Source: Dasypus novemcinctus (Eukaryota > Chordata > Mammalia > Cingulata > Dasypodidae). From it: 64,000 bases of DNA. The position numbers and the translations under genes were made by a program. Positions within the stretch are counted from its first letter, which is position 1. The number at the start of each line of letters is the position of its first letter. Below the pieces are notes generated by a model. It was not told the DNA's origin and did no database searches. It worked only from the letters and a program-made list of their open reading frames with translations. Where the stretch lies: assembly GCF_030445035.2 (NCBI RefSeq), contig NC_080683.1, positions 88,125,675 through 88,189,674 of the forward strand, given 5' to 3'. Below, piece by piece: positions 1 through 12,494 of this stretch.

Positions 1-95
1 GGTTGGCTACTTTTGGGCTGTTATGAATAATGCTACTATGAACATTCATGTGTAAGTTTTTGTGTGAAAGGTATGCATTTTAAAATAAATAATCA
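1..95 (-). repeat. Old L1 3' UTR fragment, cut by window edge
   Basis: The text resembles the antisense L1M 3' UTR (a 'ttttgggctgttatgaataatgctac' type phrase followed by 'gaacattcatgtgtaag'). It is truncated by the window start. Family assignment is from memory of the consensus. Confidence 0.55.
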
Positions 96-640
96 TTTCC
101 AAAAGTGTGTGCCGATGGCTAGTCCCATGGAAGACTGGGCCCATGAAATACTCGCCAGAGCAAACAGACAAGCAGGTTCTATGGTCATGAAGTTTGACTA
201 GTGCTTCATAATATGCCTCCCTGCCCATTTAGAGTCTTATCACACAATTAACACAATAAAAGCACTGATAAAACCTGCTTTAGAGAAATCCGTTTAACTT
301 TCTCACCCAGTATTTCCCCACCTTCTATAATGCTGAAACCTTCTTTCACAGAACTGTCCCAATTGCTGTCCCAATGTTTGTCAGAGAGAGCTTTTCTGGG
401 AATGAAGTGAGCTGCATGGAATTCATTCTGAGCTGCTCACTTCCCTTAATTGGATCCAACATCTTTGTATCTGACAAGCACATCATAATAACACACCTAC
501 CATTATGGTCCCATTTCTATTTTTAGGTTGGGGAAAATAGGTTAAAAATTTCTCTTAAAATATGGTCTTTTAAAATGAAAATAGTCACTGGGTTGCTCTG
601 GCGGCCTTGTCAGCTGTCTCAGCAGAGTTCAAGGTCAGTC
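96..640. other. Unique sequence, nothing recognised
   Basis: AT-moderate DNA without a convincing ORF, RNA gene or repeat. Short frames here have no coding character that I can support. Confidence 0.5.
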
Positions 641-790
641 AGTGGCCTGCAAAACCAAGAATAAAGATTCCCTGACCATGTGGGTCAGGTGCTTATCATC
701 TTGGTGATTTCCCTAACACCCAGCAGATGGTTTGGCATATGGTAGGCATTTAAACTGTCGATGCATGAATGGGTGTCGAGCATAGAATGC
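640..790 (+). repeat. L2 LINE 3' tail (fragment)
   Basis: Reads as a decayed sense L2 end: a 'cctaacacccagcagatgg' stretch, then 'ggcatatggtaggcattt' and a terminal 'gatgcatgaatggg', equivalent to the L2 'gcacatagtaggtgctcaataaat...tgaatg' end. Diverged, so moderate confidence. Confidence 0.45.
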
Positions 791-844
791 TTTAGGAAGA
801 CTATACTTTCAGGGATCATTTCTATAGTTGTTGACTAGAATGCC

Positions 845-1020
845 TTAGGAACTGCCATTTTGCAGATGAAAAACATGAGCCCTAGAAGGTCTAAGTGACA
901 TGCCTAAGCTAACTAACTAACTAACTAGCTAGCTAACTAACTAACTGACTAACTAACTAACACAGCTAGTAGCTGCAGCACCAAGATAGGGCATAGATCT
1001 TCTGGCTTATAATTCTATAT
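845..1020 (-). repeat. MIR SINE, antisense, with internal CTAA microsatellite
   Basis: 'Ccattttgcagatgaaaaacatgagcc' followed by 'cacagctagtagctgcag' is the antisense MIR core. Between these two blocks lies a CTAA-type tract at about 908-960, partly decayed to CTAG and CTGA units. The tract sits where MIR normally has 'cccaaggtca', so it expanded inside the old SINE. Confidence 0.6.
908..960. repeat. (CTAA)n microsatellite
   Basis: About thirteen near-perfect tetranucleotide units of the CTAA type with a few substitutions, embedded in an antisense MIR. Confidence 0.95.
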
Positions 1021-1216
1021 TCTTTCTGATAAGTATAATTTAGGGTTAGATTCATAATTTAATCTAAATTTTAAATGAAACAAAGAGTTGGTTTAACTTT
1101 TTTTTTCTGTAAATGAACTCAACTTGAGCTAGGCTCAAGGAAATTGTGTCAAGAAATCAAGGTCTGAAGTTTTCCTTCCTTGGAATGGCAGAATCTGGGA
1201 AAGTAAGTAAGCACTG

Positions 1217-1579
1217 GGGAAGTGGATGTGACTCAAGCAATTGGGCTACTGCCTACTACATGGGAGGTCCCAGGTTAGGTTCCTGGTGCCTCCTGGAGAA
1301 GGTGAGCTGGTGTGGCAGGTAGACGCAGCAAGATGATGCAATAGATGATGCAAAAAAAGAGACACAGAGGAAAGACAACAAGAGACACAACAAACCAGGG
1401 ATCTGAGGTGGCTTAGGTGATTAAGTGCCTCTCTTCCACATGGGAGGTCCTGGGTTCGGTTCCTGGTGTCTCCTAAAGAGAAGACGAGCAGACACAGAGC
1501 GCACACAGCAAATGGACACAGAGATCAGACAACGAGCACAAAGAACACGGGGGTGATAGGAATAAAAAAAAAAGACGAA
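1217..1579 (+). mobile_element. Dimeric tRNA-derived DAS-type SINE
   Basis: Two tRNA-like heads in tandem, each with a 'catgggaggtcc...ggttcggttcc' B-box region, at about 1258-1295 and 1438-1470. The second is followed by a 'gacacagag' body and an A-rich tail. Twelve-base duplications, aagtaagcactg, flank it at 1205-1216 and 1580-1591, which fixes the ends. This is a Pol III-type retroposon; no protein is expected. Confidence 0.85.
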
Positions 1580-1591
1580 AAGTAAGCACTG

Positions 1592-2165
1592 AACCCAGTG
1601 GAAGGCAAAACTGCTAGAGTCTTGGCCTCAGTGAGAACGGGTAAGAGAAATACTAAGACCAAGACACGAGATTGAAACTGAGACTGTCACATGGAGTTTT
1701 GTTGTACTGCTGGGCAATTTCAACACTACGTACTTATTTATACATCCAATTTTTGGAGTGCAAAACTGTCATTTAAAAAAATTTATTTAAATGCAGCCCT
1801 GTGCTAAACAAACCTTGAAAGGATGAACAGCTTACCATTCCCTTGTGTTTTGCTGGGTAACTCAACCTTTGTTGTATTGCATGAATTTCATGGGCAGCAG
1901 TGGGGAAAAATATCATTTATGTTTTGTAGGAGGAACCTACATCCAAAACAAATCAGACACTACCAAAGAGTGAAAAGTCTCCTTAAATGGTTTAATGATA
2001 TTTATAAGACTATAAAAATTACTAAATTTTTTAGGAAGATGCTATCACTTTGGAAACTAAGTGTAGACTCTGGAATTCCTTTTGTCTCTCAGGAAGAATT
2101 ATCTTAAGCCCTTTTGCTTGAACAAAGAGGTCAACTCAGATCGGCAGAATAGATATATATATATA
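1592..2165. other. Unique sequence, nothing recognised
   Basis: No repeat, RNA gene or convincing exon seen. A short AT repeat at 2153-2166 abuts the next SINE and may have been its target. Confidence 0.45.
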
Positions 2166-2463
2166 TTTTTAAAAGATTTATTTATTTATTTAATTTCCCC
2201 CCCTCCCCTGGTTGTCTGTTCTTGGTGTCTATTTGCTGCGTCTTGTTTCTTTGTCCGCTTCTGTTGTCGTCAGCGGCAACGGAAGTGTGGGCGGCGCCAT
2301 TCCTGGGCAGGCTGCTCTTTCTTTTCACGCTGGGCGGCTTTCCTCACGGGCGCACTCCTTGCGCATGGGGCTCCCCTACGCGGGGGACACCCTTGCGTGG
2401 CACGGCACTCCTTGCGCGCATCAGCACTGCGCATGGCCAGCTCCACACGGGTCAAGGAGGCCC
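2166..2463 (-). mobile_element. DAS SINE, CpG-rich young subtype, 5' truncated
   Basis: Antisense copy: T-rich tail with ATTT units, C-run, then the GC-rich body ending at 'gtcaaggaggcccg'. The tRNA-like head present in complete copies is missing, so the copy is 5' truncated. It belongs to the subtype that joins 'cagcggcaacggaagtg' directly to 'tgggcggcgccattcc', lacking a block of about 50 bases found in older copies. Several overlapping open frames across it come from the CpG-rich sequence and are not genes. Confidence 0.88.
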
Positions 2464-3620
2464 GATATTCCTAGATATAGAGAATTTCAAGTCAGTTGAT
2501 TTTATAAAACTTTTTTTCAATCATTGTTCTTTTTCACTAGAAATTCTGAAGGTGCCAAATGGTTTATCTGGGTCATTTTCTGGGTTCCTAATTTTGCCCT
2601 CTTGACCATTTTCTTGACTGTAATCCGTAGTGTTTTTTCCGTTCACTTCTCCTAATACAGTGTACATCCCTACTATTTAATTTGGTTGATGATGATGACG
2701 ATGAAAATAAAATAATAGTAATTGCAACTCTCCCTCACATTAGCACAGAGTTGCCCACAGTGTTCAATGTAAGTACTTGTTGGATATAACTGAATACCTA
2801 AAGCACAAGTTCCCTTTCACCATTTGTATTGAAGAAAACTGACAGTATAGAGGTGGTGTTGATTTTGAACCAGAGGTCAATGCCTTTCCTGGTGTAGAGA
2901 ACCATAACTCCTCCCCACCCCACACCTCAGCCCACTGGCCTTAGGAAAGGGATTTGGTCCTCATCAGGAGAATTAGCTGGACCTGGACCCCTCTGGCTCA
3001 GGATGCTGGCTCCCTTACATTCCTGTATCACTGCCTCCCATACAGTTTGCCCTGCAATTCTTCAGGGTGCATTTTCTCAGCAGTGCAGGACCAAGTCCCA
3101 TCCCTTTTTGCTTCCCATTGCTAGATAACCCTCTTTATTATCCTCATATCTGATAGAATCTGTCTGGGGAAAACTATACCTGACACACGATACCACCCTT
3201 CACTAGGGCCAGCAGCATCTTAAGGTGAAAAGGAGGCTAAGGAAATGTGAGGAGGTGGAGGGCTGCGGGATCTGAGTGGGGCTGCTTTGCTTTTGGCCTG
3301 TTCTTCCTCTGATTTCCAGGATCCTTAACTTCTGGGAGCCTCATAAGGTCAAGTGGAGTTAACATCACCAGTCCCAAACCAACTCAGAACTGCTAGGAGA
3401 ATAATAGTTAAAACGAAACTAAATAAAACACTAATAAAACTTGAACTTGAAGAACTTAAAAAACACCGAAAAGCATCCCACAAACATAGATTTCATCGGT
3501 TGCCATGTCCAACTATTTCAACCACTCTCTCACAGTTTGAACAAAGAGTTCTGCCATAACTAACAGTTTCCCTATTGAATGAAACAGATGTTAGAGATTC
3601 AACCAGATGCGCTGAAAAGT
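2464..3620. other. Unique sequence with short GAT/AAT repeat
   Basis: No gene recognised. A short GAT-rich then AAT-rich stretch lies at about 2688-2720. The rest is mid-GC unique DNA with small unsupported frames. Confidence 0.45.
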
Positions 3621-3624
3621 GGGA

Positions 3625-3790
3625 GGGTAAGGGAAAGGTTACGGACTTTGGAAAAATACAGACCTGGGTTTGAATGTCATCTGTGCAACATGGGCAGATT
3701 ATTTAGCCTCAATTTCCTCACTTAAAAAACGGGGAAATTTTTGCCAGCTTCACAGCACTCTTGTGAAGATTAAGTAAAATAAGGTATACT
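3625..3790 (+). repeat. MIR SINE
   Basis: Sense MIR core: 'cctgggtttgaatgtcat', 'cctcaatttcctcac', 'aaaacggggaaat' and a 'ttgtgaagattaagtaaaat' 3' part, in the order of the MIR consensus. Confidence 0.75.
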
Positions 3791-5185
3791 TCATGCTAGC
3801 TGAGTTATCAGAATTATCTGGAGTTATCCATGCTAGTGGTGATATATGCATCTCACCATGCAGAGGAGGACTTGGAACCTAGCAAATGTTAATTCCTTTG
3901 ACATTTTACAAATTCTTACAAAGAATCAAAGCTCCCTTTTAAGTAAGCTGCTGGCTCTGCCTGCAGGAGTCCTTATGCCTACTATCAAATCTAGGGGAGC
4001 TGGCTTTGGGTCTAGCTGAGAACATAAGACACTGTTTGTCGTTCCCATATCTGCCATCTAAATTATATTTGGTTCTCACTTTACCAAGAAGATAAATTTT
4101 GCACTATAGATTCTCATTTGAGTGTCAACCTCTTCCAGCATATGCTAAGGACTCAATTATTAGTATTTGAAAGAGAAAACTTTTAAGAATGTAGTCACTG
4201 TAAATTCTAGTGAAGTTAAGTTCGATCCATCCTTCCCAGTTTAATCAGAGATAAATTAATCCAAGAGCCATAGATGGAAATGTCAGAGAAAATTGATCTG
4301 TTCAGTCCTCTCTTTTTAGGGAGGAAGAAGCTTAAGTGGCTCGCTGGTACAGAGCCCGGGCCTCTCACTCCCAGTCACATGAGGTGAGTTTAGACCTACT
4401 GAGTCTCTAAGTTCCTGGGCCAGTTACTTAACTCCCTCTTTCCTTCCTTCCTTCCAGAAACTTGTTATACAAGGAAGAAGACGTGCAGTGAAACTCTTTC
4501 AAATTTTGTTTCATGAAAAATGTTGGTCCCTCCTGGAAACAGGTGTGCATTTTGGAGTGTAAACCTGAAAACCAAACAACCCATGGTGTCCCCTGGAGAA
4601 CTCAGAGCCAACATCAAGGCCCAGTAATGAGACCCACTCATCTCAGGTGTCCAGAGACATCTATTTCTTCCAGGCACTTTGGGGGTCTGTTTTGATTTCT
4701 GAATCATGTGCTTTGACTTAATCTGATAAGCCACCTCAAATCCTTTTGAAAGTAAGCAGCCTGTAAATCCTAAATAAAGAAAACTACTGCAGCTACTGAA
4801 AGCCTGGCTTTAGGTCTCTTGTCAAGGACAGTCATCCCCACAATTGACAGCCCCCAGTGTTCCTACCAAGACTACCTCGCTGGGGCCCAAGGGATGCTCT
4901 GGATGCATCCCCTTGACAGCTATGAGTGCCCTGGGGAGAAAAAAAGTGTTCCAATGGGGGAACAGGTGGGGATGGGCAGTGAGATAATTAGAAATACATT
5001 TTATCACCAATTTAACCTGATATCCCAACCTCTGTCCCCTTCTGCAGAGAAGGTTGGGTGAAAAATTAGTTGCAGTAGTATGTATGATTTATCCTCTAAA
5101 TGTATTCATGAGACAGAAGCTCCATTCAATGAACCACCCAAACCAGAAACCTGGCGATAGTCCTGAACTTTCCCCTCTCTTTTGT
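3791..5185. other. Mostly unique; possible MIR piece near 4390-4445
   Basis: 'Gggccagttacttaactccctc' at about 4416-4438 looks like a MIR fragment, followed by a TTCC run at 4439-4455. The remainder shows no recognisable gene. Two short opposed frames at 4465-4734 and 4513-4695 overlap each other and have no support. Confidence 0.4.
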
Positions 5186-5189
5186 GCTC

Positions 5190-5810
5190 CCCAGATAATC
5201 ACTTGAGCAATTCATCTGGGAAGCTTTCAGAAATACTGATGCCTAGGGCCTATCTTGAGAGATTCTGATTCAATGGTCTCTGCATAGGACCTGAGCATCA
5301 GTATTTTTAAAATACTTCTAAAGGGATTCTTTTTTTTCCCAAAGATTTATTATTTTTAAAATTTTTCTCTCCTTCCGTGTCCCCCCGCCCCATTGTCTGC
5401 TCTCTGTGTCCATTCGCTGTGTGTTCTTCTGTGTCCGCTTATATTCTTATCAGTGGCAACAGGAATCTGTGTCTCTTTTTGTTGCGTCATCTTGCTGCGT
5501 CAGCGCTCTGTGTGTGTGGAGCCACTCCTGGGCAGGCTCCACTTTTTTCACACTGGGCGGCTCTCCCTATGGGGCGCGCTTATTGCGCATGGGGCTCCCC
5601 TATGCAGCGGACACCCCTGCGTGGTGTGGTACTCCTTGAGCACATCAGCACTGCACTGGGCCAACTCATCACATGGGTCAGAGGCCCGGGGTTTGAACCC
5701 TGGACCTCCCATGTGGTAGGCGGACACCCTATCCATTGAGCCAAATCCGCTTCCCTCTAAAGGGATTCTAATGTGCAGCCAGGCTGAGGATTGTTTATCT
5801 AGATAAACTA
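5190..5810. repeat. MER5A-like hAT DNA transposon relic, split by a SINE
   Basis: 'Gggaagctttcagaaatactgatgcc', 'gattctgattcaatggtct' and 'gagcatcagtatttttaaaa' are MER5A-type internal blocks. The element resumes after the SINE at 5331-5755 with 'ctaatgtgcagccaggctgaggatt'. Non-autonomous, no transposase. Confidence 0.6.
5331..5755 (-). mobile_element. DAS SINE, full length
   Basis: Antisense copy with T-rich tail, C-run, body, then the tRNA-like head ('gtttgaaccctggacctccc', 'attgagccaaatccgcttccc'). Perfect 14-base target-site duplications, tctaaagggattct, at 5317-5330 and 5756-5769 inside a MER5A relic. This is the longer, older subtype that keeps the 'tgtgtctctttttgttgcgtcatc' block. Confidence 0.93.
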
Positions 5811-6059
5811 GCTTTAATCATTCCTATCCTGTCTACAAATTCTGCCATGGGTTTTTGGTTTGTAGTTTCATTGTGTCACTCTTGGACTACTGCATTAGCC
5901 CCATAACTGACTTCCCTGCCTCTGCTCTTCTTGGAGATCTATTGCTGCTGCCATTTATGTCTCTATTACATGAATTTGACTTTTTTTTGGCTTCATGGCC
6001 TAAACTTTCCTTTTCCATCATATGAAAATCCGTTCTTACCTGCTTAATGACAAACACTA

Positions 6060-6265
6060 ACATTTGTTAACAGCGCACTGAATGCCAAGCTGTGGCAATC
6101 ATAAATATTTCGAGCCTCACAACAACCCATTGAGATAGATGGTAGCATTATCTCTATTTAACAGAGGAATTCGAGACTTTGAGAGGTGAAGTAAATTGTC
6201 CAGTCTTAGAGACTGCATGTGATGGAGGCAGAATTTCAATACAAATCTATCTGTGCTCTTAAACA
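6060..6265 (-). repeat. MIR SINE, antisense
   Basis: Antisense MIR order: 'cctcacaacaacccattgaga', 'tttaacagaggaattcgagac', 'gaggtgaagtaaattgtccag', then a decayed 'ggcagaatttcaatacaaat' and 'gtgctctt' head. Confidence 0.7.
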
Positions 6266-7198
6266 TTAAACTGTTTTACATCTTGTTCAGGTTAAAGGTA
6301 GCAGAATGAACACACGTTTATATCCTTATCTTCCGGAGACCTTACTGAAATATTCAAAAGGATAAAAGAGGCTTACACTTGCAAGTTCAAAGAGAGTAGA
6401 AGAGAAGACATGAGTGGGTGAAATCTTTCAATCATAGTTTGAAAGGCAGCAAAAGGATGGAGGAGAGATGTCTGAGAGAGCTGGACTGAGGGTTCCATCT
6501 CCTAAGGACTAGCAGGCAGGAACTGACAAGGAGAGATAAGGTTAGCCTCCTAGAATCCTGAAGAAGCTCAGGTTTTAAGGAACCTGCTAGAGCAGAGTAT
6601 GGGGGAAGAAGCTGAAGATTAGATAAGGAATAATTGACACACCCCTCAAAACTTAGGCAAAGAACCCTAGCAGCTGCGTAAACACCGCTGGACTGGAGGC
6701 AGATTTATTTTTTGGAGAAGCAGAGGATGTAAGAGGCTGAGGATTGGTGGACAACATGCACAGACAAGGCACGTCTTAGGCATAGGGCTGACAATGGAGA
6801 GATCAATTGAAAATCTGCATATGGAATAGTCAGAATCCTCTATGTCTCCCCTTCCACAGCTGTTCAGTTTCTGACCCCAATTGTGAACACAACATAGCAA
6901 TTTTACAAGAAGCACCGCCTGCTCTCTCTACTTCTGGAATTCTTGTTCCTAACGACAAAGTGTCTATGTGCAATGGATACAAATGTACTGTGAGTTTCTT
7001 GGTTTAAGTATTGGTTTCACTTTAGTTTATTTATGCTGTAAATTATTTTGTTTCCCCTACCAGACCTATTTCCAGCCCCATTTTGCCTCCCGCTTTGGGG
7101 TTTGCTTTTTCTATTTTTTTTTTTTGTGGTAACTTCTTGATATAACAGCAGTTTAAAAGTATGACAACCAACACATGAGATAGTGACCATCTTGAGCC
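6266..7198. other. Unique sequence left of the retrocopies
   Basis: Purine-rich, mid-GC DNA without a recognisable gene. Two small overlapping frames (6667-6915 minus and 6807-7007 plus) have no support. I saw no INF2- or C11orf68-like sequence here, so the retrocopy pair ends at about 7199. Confidence 0.4.
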
Positions 7199-8520
<1,322 letters not shown>

Positions 8521-10497
8521 CTGCCCAAATGCACATGAAGAAGCTCAAACTGGCAGAAGCTGCTTTCCAACATGGCCAAAGAAACCACTCCATATAGGTC
8601 TCTCTGAGTACGCTGGGCTTTAAGGGTGTGGAACCTAACTTCTCCAGAATTGAGCAGCTCTTGTTCTTCTCCACAGCCAAGCCCAAGGGGCTATAGCTGC
8701 CTTAGCCAGCTGGGAAAGAATCCAGGTACATCACTTTTCTTGATTCCAGAAGAGCTTGAGCATGAACATCTTCCTGAAGCAGTTTAAAATGCTTCACTGA
8801 GGGCAAGTGGACTTGGCCCAGTGGTTAGGGCATCCATCTACTGCAGTTCAAACCCTGGGCCTCCTTGACCCATGTGGAGCTGGCCCACGTGCAATGCTGA
8901 TGCGCACAAGGAGTGCCATGACATGCAGGGGAGTCCCCGTATAGGGGAGCCCCATGCGCAAGGAATGCACTCTGTAAGGAGAGCCGCCCAGTGCAAAAGA
9001 AAGTTCCGCCTGCCCAGGAATGGCACCGCACACATGGAGAGCTGACACAACAAGATGACGCAACATAAAGAAACACAGATTGCTGTGCCACTGACAACCA
9101 CATAAGCGGACAAAGAAGAACACGCAGCAAATAGACACAGAGAACAGAAAACTGAGGGAGGGGGGTAAGGGGAGAGAAAAAAAATGCTTCAGTGAGGAGG
9201 TCACCATGGATGATCCAGCCTGGGACACCACCAAGTTTGATATGGAGGTGCTCAAACAGCTCCTGAAACTCCCTTTCTGAGAAGCACAAGATTGAAACCC
9301 TGAGGTCAGTCATGGAGGAGTGGTCAAAGCTGGTCAATGCTAACCAATTCTACCTCCTTCTGCTGGACATTCCTAATATCAGCTGCAAATTGAGTGCATG
9401 CTGCTGTGTGAGGGCATGGTCATCATGTTGGACATGGTGTGGCCCAAGGCCCAACTGGTACTCACTGCATGTGAGTATCACTGCTTACCAGCCACCAGCT
9501 GTCCATCTTCTTCAGTTGATCCTAAAAATTGGAAACTTCCACAATTATAGTAGCCACACTGGGGATATGGACAACTTCAAGATCAGCATGCTGCTGAAGC
9601 TGATGGAGATCAAGTCTCAGCAGGGCCATGTCACGCTGCTATACCACATGCTTGGAGAAGTGAAGAAGAGCCATCTGGACCTCCTGCAGCTGCCCTGGGA
9701 TCTGGAGCTGGCTTCCCAGGTTCCAGGGATCAACCTTGAGATTATTCATTTGGAGGTCAGCACCTACCTGAAGAAGCTCCACAAGACAGAGAAGAAGGTG
9801 TCCTTGACATGCAGGAGCAATATGCTGGGCACTGCCAGGTTAGACTCCCAGCCTTCTAGGAGCTGGAGGAGGTATTGAAAGCCATTGGAAAGAAGAACCT
9901 GGAGCTTGCTGACTACCTCTGTGAGACCCCCACAAGCTGTCCCTGGAGAACATGTTCAGCACCATGAAGACCTTCTAGGAGCTCTTCATCCACTCCCTGA
10001 AGGAGAACAAGGACTGGAGAGAGCTGGCAGTGAAGGCAGAGATGAGGAATAAGCAACAGTTGGTGGAGGAAGCTTGGGGCCATGCTGTGAGAATGGGAAG
10101 CCTATTAGGAAGGGTGCTGGGAAGCAGAAGGAGGCATGTGTCATTGATGCCCTGCTGGCTGACGTCAGGAAAAACTTCCAGTTGTGGAAGATGGCCCACA
10201 GCCAAGGGGACATGGCATAGGGCAACAAGGTAGTTGCAGTAAACCATCTGAAGGACAAGGAGCCTGTGGCTACCAGTGACACTATGGAAGGTCCCATAGG
10301 AAGCCCCATGGGATACCCTGGCTGTCCTGCCTCAGAGTCCATCCTTGACGCTATTTTGATGTATAAGCCCCAGGTCTGGGACATCACAGACCCTATCCTA
10401 TCCAGCCCATTGGTCCTACCTAGCCCAGGCACAGCTGGTGCATGGATGCCAGCAACCACCTTAGGAGGAGACCACCTTGAATCTGTGAATGCAGGTT
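8521..10497 (+). pseudogene. INF2: Partial processed pseudogene of INF2 (FH2 region)
   Basis: INF2 is a formin that nucleates and severs actin. This intronless fragment begins at the FH2 start (ATG AAG AAG CTC at about 8532, parental M-K-K-L-N-W-Q-K). It continues through 'IEQLL', 'AKPKG' and 'MNIFLKQF', is interrupted by a SINE, and resumes with 'DTTKFDMEVLKQLLK', 'IECMLLCEG', '[10 protein letters not shown]', 'GINLEIIHLEVS', 'LADYLCE', 'MFSTMKTF', 'LKENKD', '[16 protein letters not shown]', 'KEPVATSD' and 'GCPASES'. The order matches INF2 from roughly residue 550 to about 1000 of some 1,250. Multiple stops and frame changes make it non-coding; the open stretch 9312-9878 shifts frame relative to the parent. 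Both ends are truncated: there is no FH1 or N-terminal part, no stop-codon region, no 3' UTR and no poly(A). Confidence 0.88.
8802..9180 (+). mobile_element. DAS SINE inserted in the INF2 retrocopy
   Basis: Sense copy from 'gcaagtggacttggcccagtggtt' to an A-rich end. Sixteen-base duplications, aaaatgcttcactgag with one mismatch, at 8786-8801 and 9181-9196 are part of the INF2-derived sequence, so the SINE is younger than the retrocopy. The head has lost about 20 bases around the usual 'accacatgggaggtcc', leaving 'ctactgcagttcaaaccctggg'. Confidence 0.93.
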
Positions 10498-10687
10498 GAC
10501 TTCCAGATAAGAGATCAGAAATATGAGAAAGGAATGGTATTCATAAAAATAAGAATTGAAAGCAATGAAGAAGGAACTACCAAAAGAAAAAAAGAAAGAA
10601 AAAGAAAAAGAAAAAAAGCTTGAAAATTAAAAAAAATATCATAGCCCAAATGAAAAAATTCAATAGAGGTTTAAAGATAAAGATGAG

Positions 10688-11100
10688 GGAAGCAGATTTG
10701 GTAAACTGATAGAGGTCTGCCTACCATATGGGAGGTCCAGGGTTCAAACCCAGGACCTCCTGACCCGTGTGGAGCTGGTCCATGTGCAGTGCTGATGTGT
10801 GCAAGGAGTGTTGTGCCAAGCACGGGTGTCCCCTGCATAGGGGAGCCCCAAGTGCAAGGAGTATGCCCGGCAAGGAGAGCTGCCCTGTGCGAAAAAAGTG
10901 CAGCCTGCCCAGGAATGGCTCCGCACACACACAGAGCTGATACAGCAAGATGATGCAACAAAAAAAGAGACACAGATTTCCAGTGCCGCTGACAAGAATG
11001 CAACAGACACAGAAGAACACACAGTGAATGGACACAGAGAGCAGAAGTGGGGGCAGGGGGAAGGGGAAAGAAATAAATAAAAAATAAATCTTTAAAAAAA
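10688..11100 (+). mobile_element. DAS SINE, full length
   Basis: Starts 'ggaagcagatttggtaaactgatag', contains 'tgggaggtccagggttcaaa' (B box) and the body 'caggaatggctccgcacac', and ends in AAATAAAT units plus A-run. Perfect 15-base duplications, aaagataaagatgag, at 10673-10687 and 11101-11115. Confidence 0.94.
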
Positions 11101-11324
11101 AAAGATAAAGATGAGAAAAATCTCTCAGAAAACAGAATAAAAAATTAAAGAGAAGAAATAGAAGATAAAATTTTAAGAGAATTTGAGGTTCAATCTAGTC
11201 TGGAGATACTAAAACAAGTCTCAGACAGAAAGCAAGAGATCAATGAGAACTAAGGAGAGAAAATTATCACAGATATATCACAACAAAATTTTCCAGAACC
11301 GAAGGATGCTTTTCTCATGCTCTT

Positions 11325-11744
11325 TTTTTAAAAAAATATTTATTTTTTATTTATTTCTCTCTCCTTCACCCCTCTCCCAGTTGTCTGCTTACTGTGTCCA
11401 TTCACTGTGTGTTCTGTGTCTGCTTGTATTCTTGTCAGTGGCACCCAGAATCTGTGTCTTGTTTTGTTGCATCATCTTGCTGTGTCAGCTCTCTGTGTGT
11501 GCAGTGCCATTTCTGGGCAGGCTGCACTTATTTCATGCTGGGTGGCTCTCCTTACAGGGTGCACTGCTTGCCCGTAGGGCTCCCTTACATGGGGGATACT
11601 CCTGCATGGCATGTCACTCTTTGTGCCCATCAGCACTGCATGTGGGCCAGTTCATCACATGGGTCAGGAGGCCCTGGGTTTGAACCTTGGGCCTCCCATG
11701 TGGTAGGTGGACACACTATCTGTTGGGCCAAATCTGCTTCCTGT
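11325..11744 (-). mobile_element. DAS SINE, full length
   Basis: Antisense copy, T-rich tail to 'gggccaaatctgcttcctg'. Ten-base imperfect duplications, tcatgctctt and tcatgttctt, at 11315-11324 and 11748-11757. Carries the block of about 50 bases absent from the youngest subtype. Open frames within it are not genes. Confidence 0.9.
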
Positions 11745-12494
11745 CCATCATGTTCTTAATTCAAGAAGTGAAAAAGACCTGATCCAAGACAGATCATCAT
11801 TCAATTTCAGAATACTGAAAAAGATTTTTAAAAATTTTAGAGGGAATAAAAGGATTATATACTAAGGATAGAGAAACAGAATGGCACCAGACTTCCCGAT
11901 AGCAGTATTGCATGCATTAATGGAGCAATGCCTTCAAAGTTTAGAGAAAGTTAAATTCAGTCTAGAATTCTATACCCAGCCAAACTATTAATCTAGTGTG
12001 ATGTTATCATAAAAACATTTTCAGACCCATAAGAACTAGCATGTAATCTTTCTTAGGAAATTATTAGAAAATATGTTTCTGCAAAATAACATAGTAGGAC
12101 GTGGTAGAAATAAGAAAACATAGATCCTAGAAACACTGGAATCAAACCAGGTGGGTAATGAAAAAAAGTTCCTTGGTGACAATTGTAGCACATCCAGAGG
12201 AACCATCCTTGATTGGAGCAAGGTGAAGGAGGACTCCAGGAGTGCCATTGTGAATGCTGCCAGGTGCATGCTTTGAAAGGCTGGGTGTTTCACCAGAGAA
12301 GCTCAGTCCTATGTTTCTGAGAGCAGTACACATGTACACATAGCATATCAAAAGCTCAGCTTCACCTGGAGAAGGCAGTGCCTCAAAAACAGGATTTCTT
12401 TATTACCCAGTAGCCTAGAAAAAGTGAAACTGGGCAGTAAAACATAGAAATATGAATGAATGGCTATAATATCTGAAAGACTATGGCTCCTCTG

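Larger units (their letters stand above)
10498..12470 (+). repeat. Old L1 (L1M-type) sense fragment, split by two SINEs
   Basis: Outside the two SINEs the text follows ancient L1: 'gagaaaattatcacagatat', 'aaaattttccagaaccgaagg', then 'agacttcccgatagcagtat', 'ggagcaatgccttcaaag', 'tagaattctatacccagcc' and 'cattttcagacccataag'. No long frame survives. An AAAG-rich run lies at 10582-10618. The left boundary with the INF2 retrocopy is uncertain by about 100 bases. Confidence 0.6.

Noticed and set aside
9312-9878. 188-codon plus-strand ORF
   Set aside because: It is a surviving stretch of the broken INF2 retrocopy, with frame changes relative to the parent and stops on both sides.
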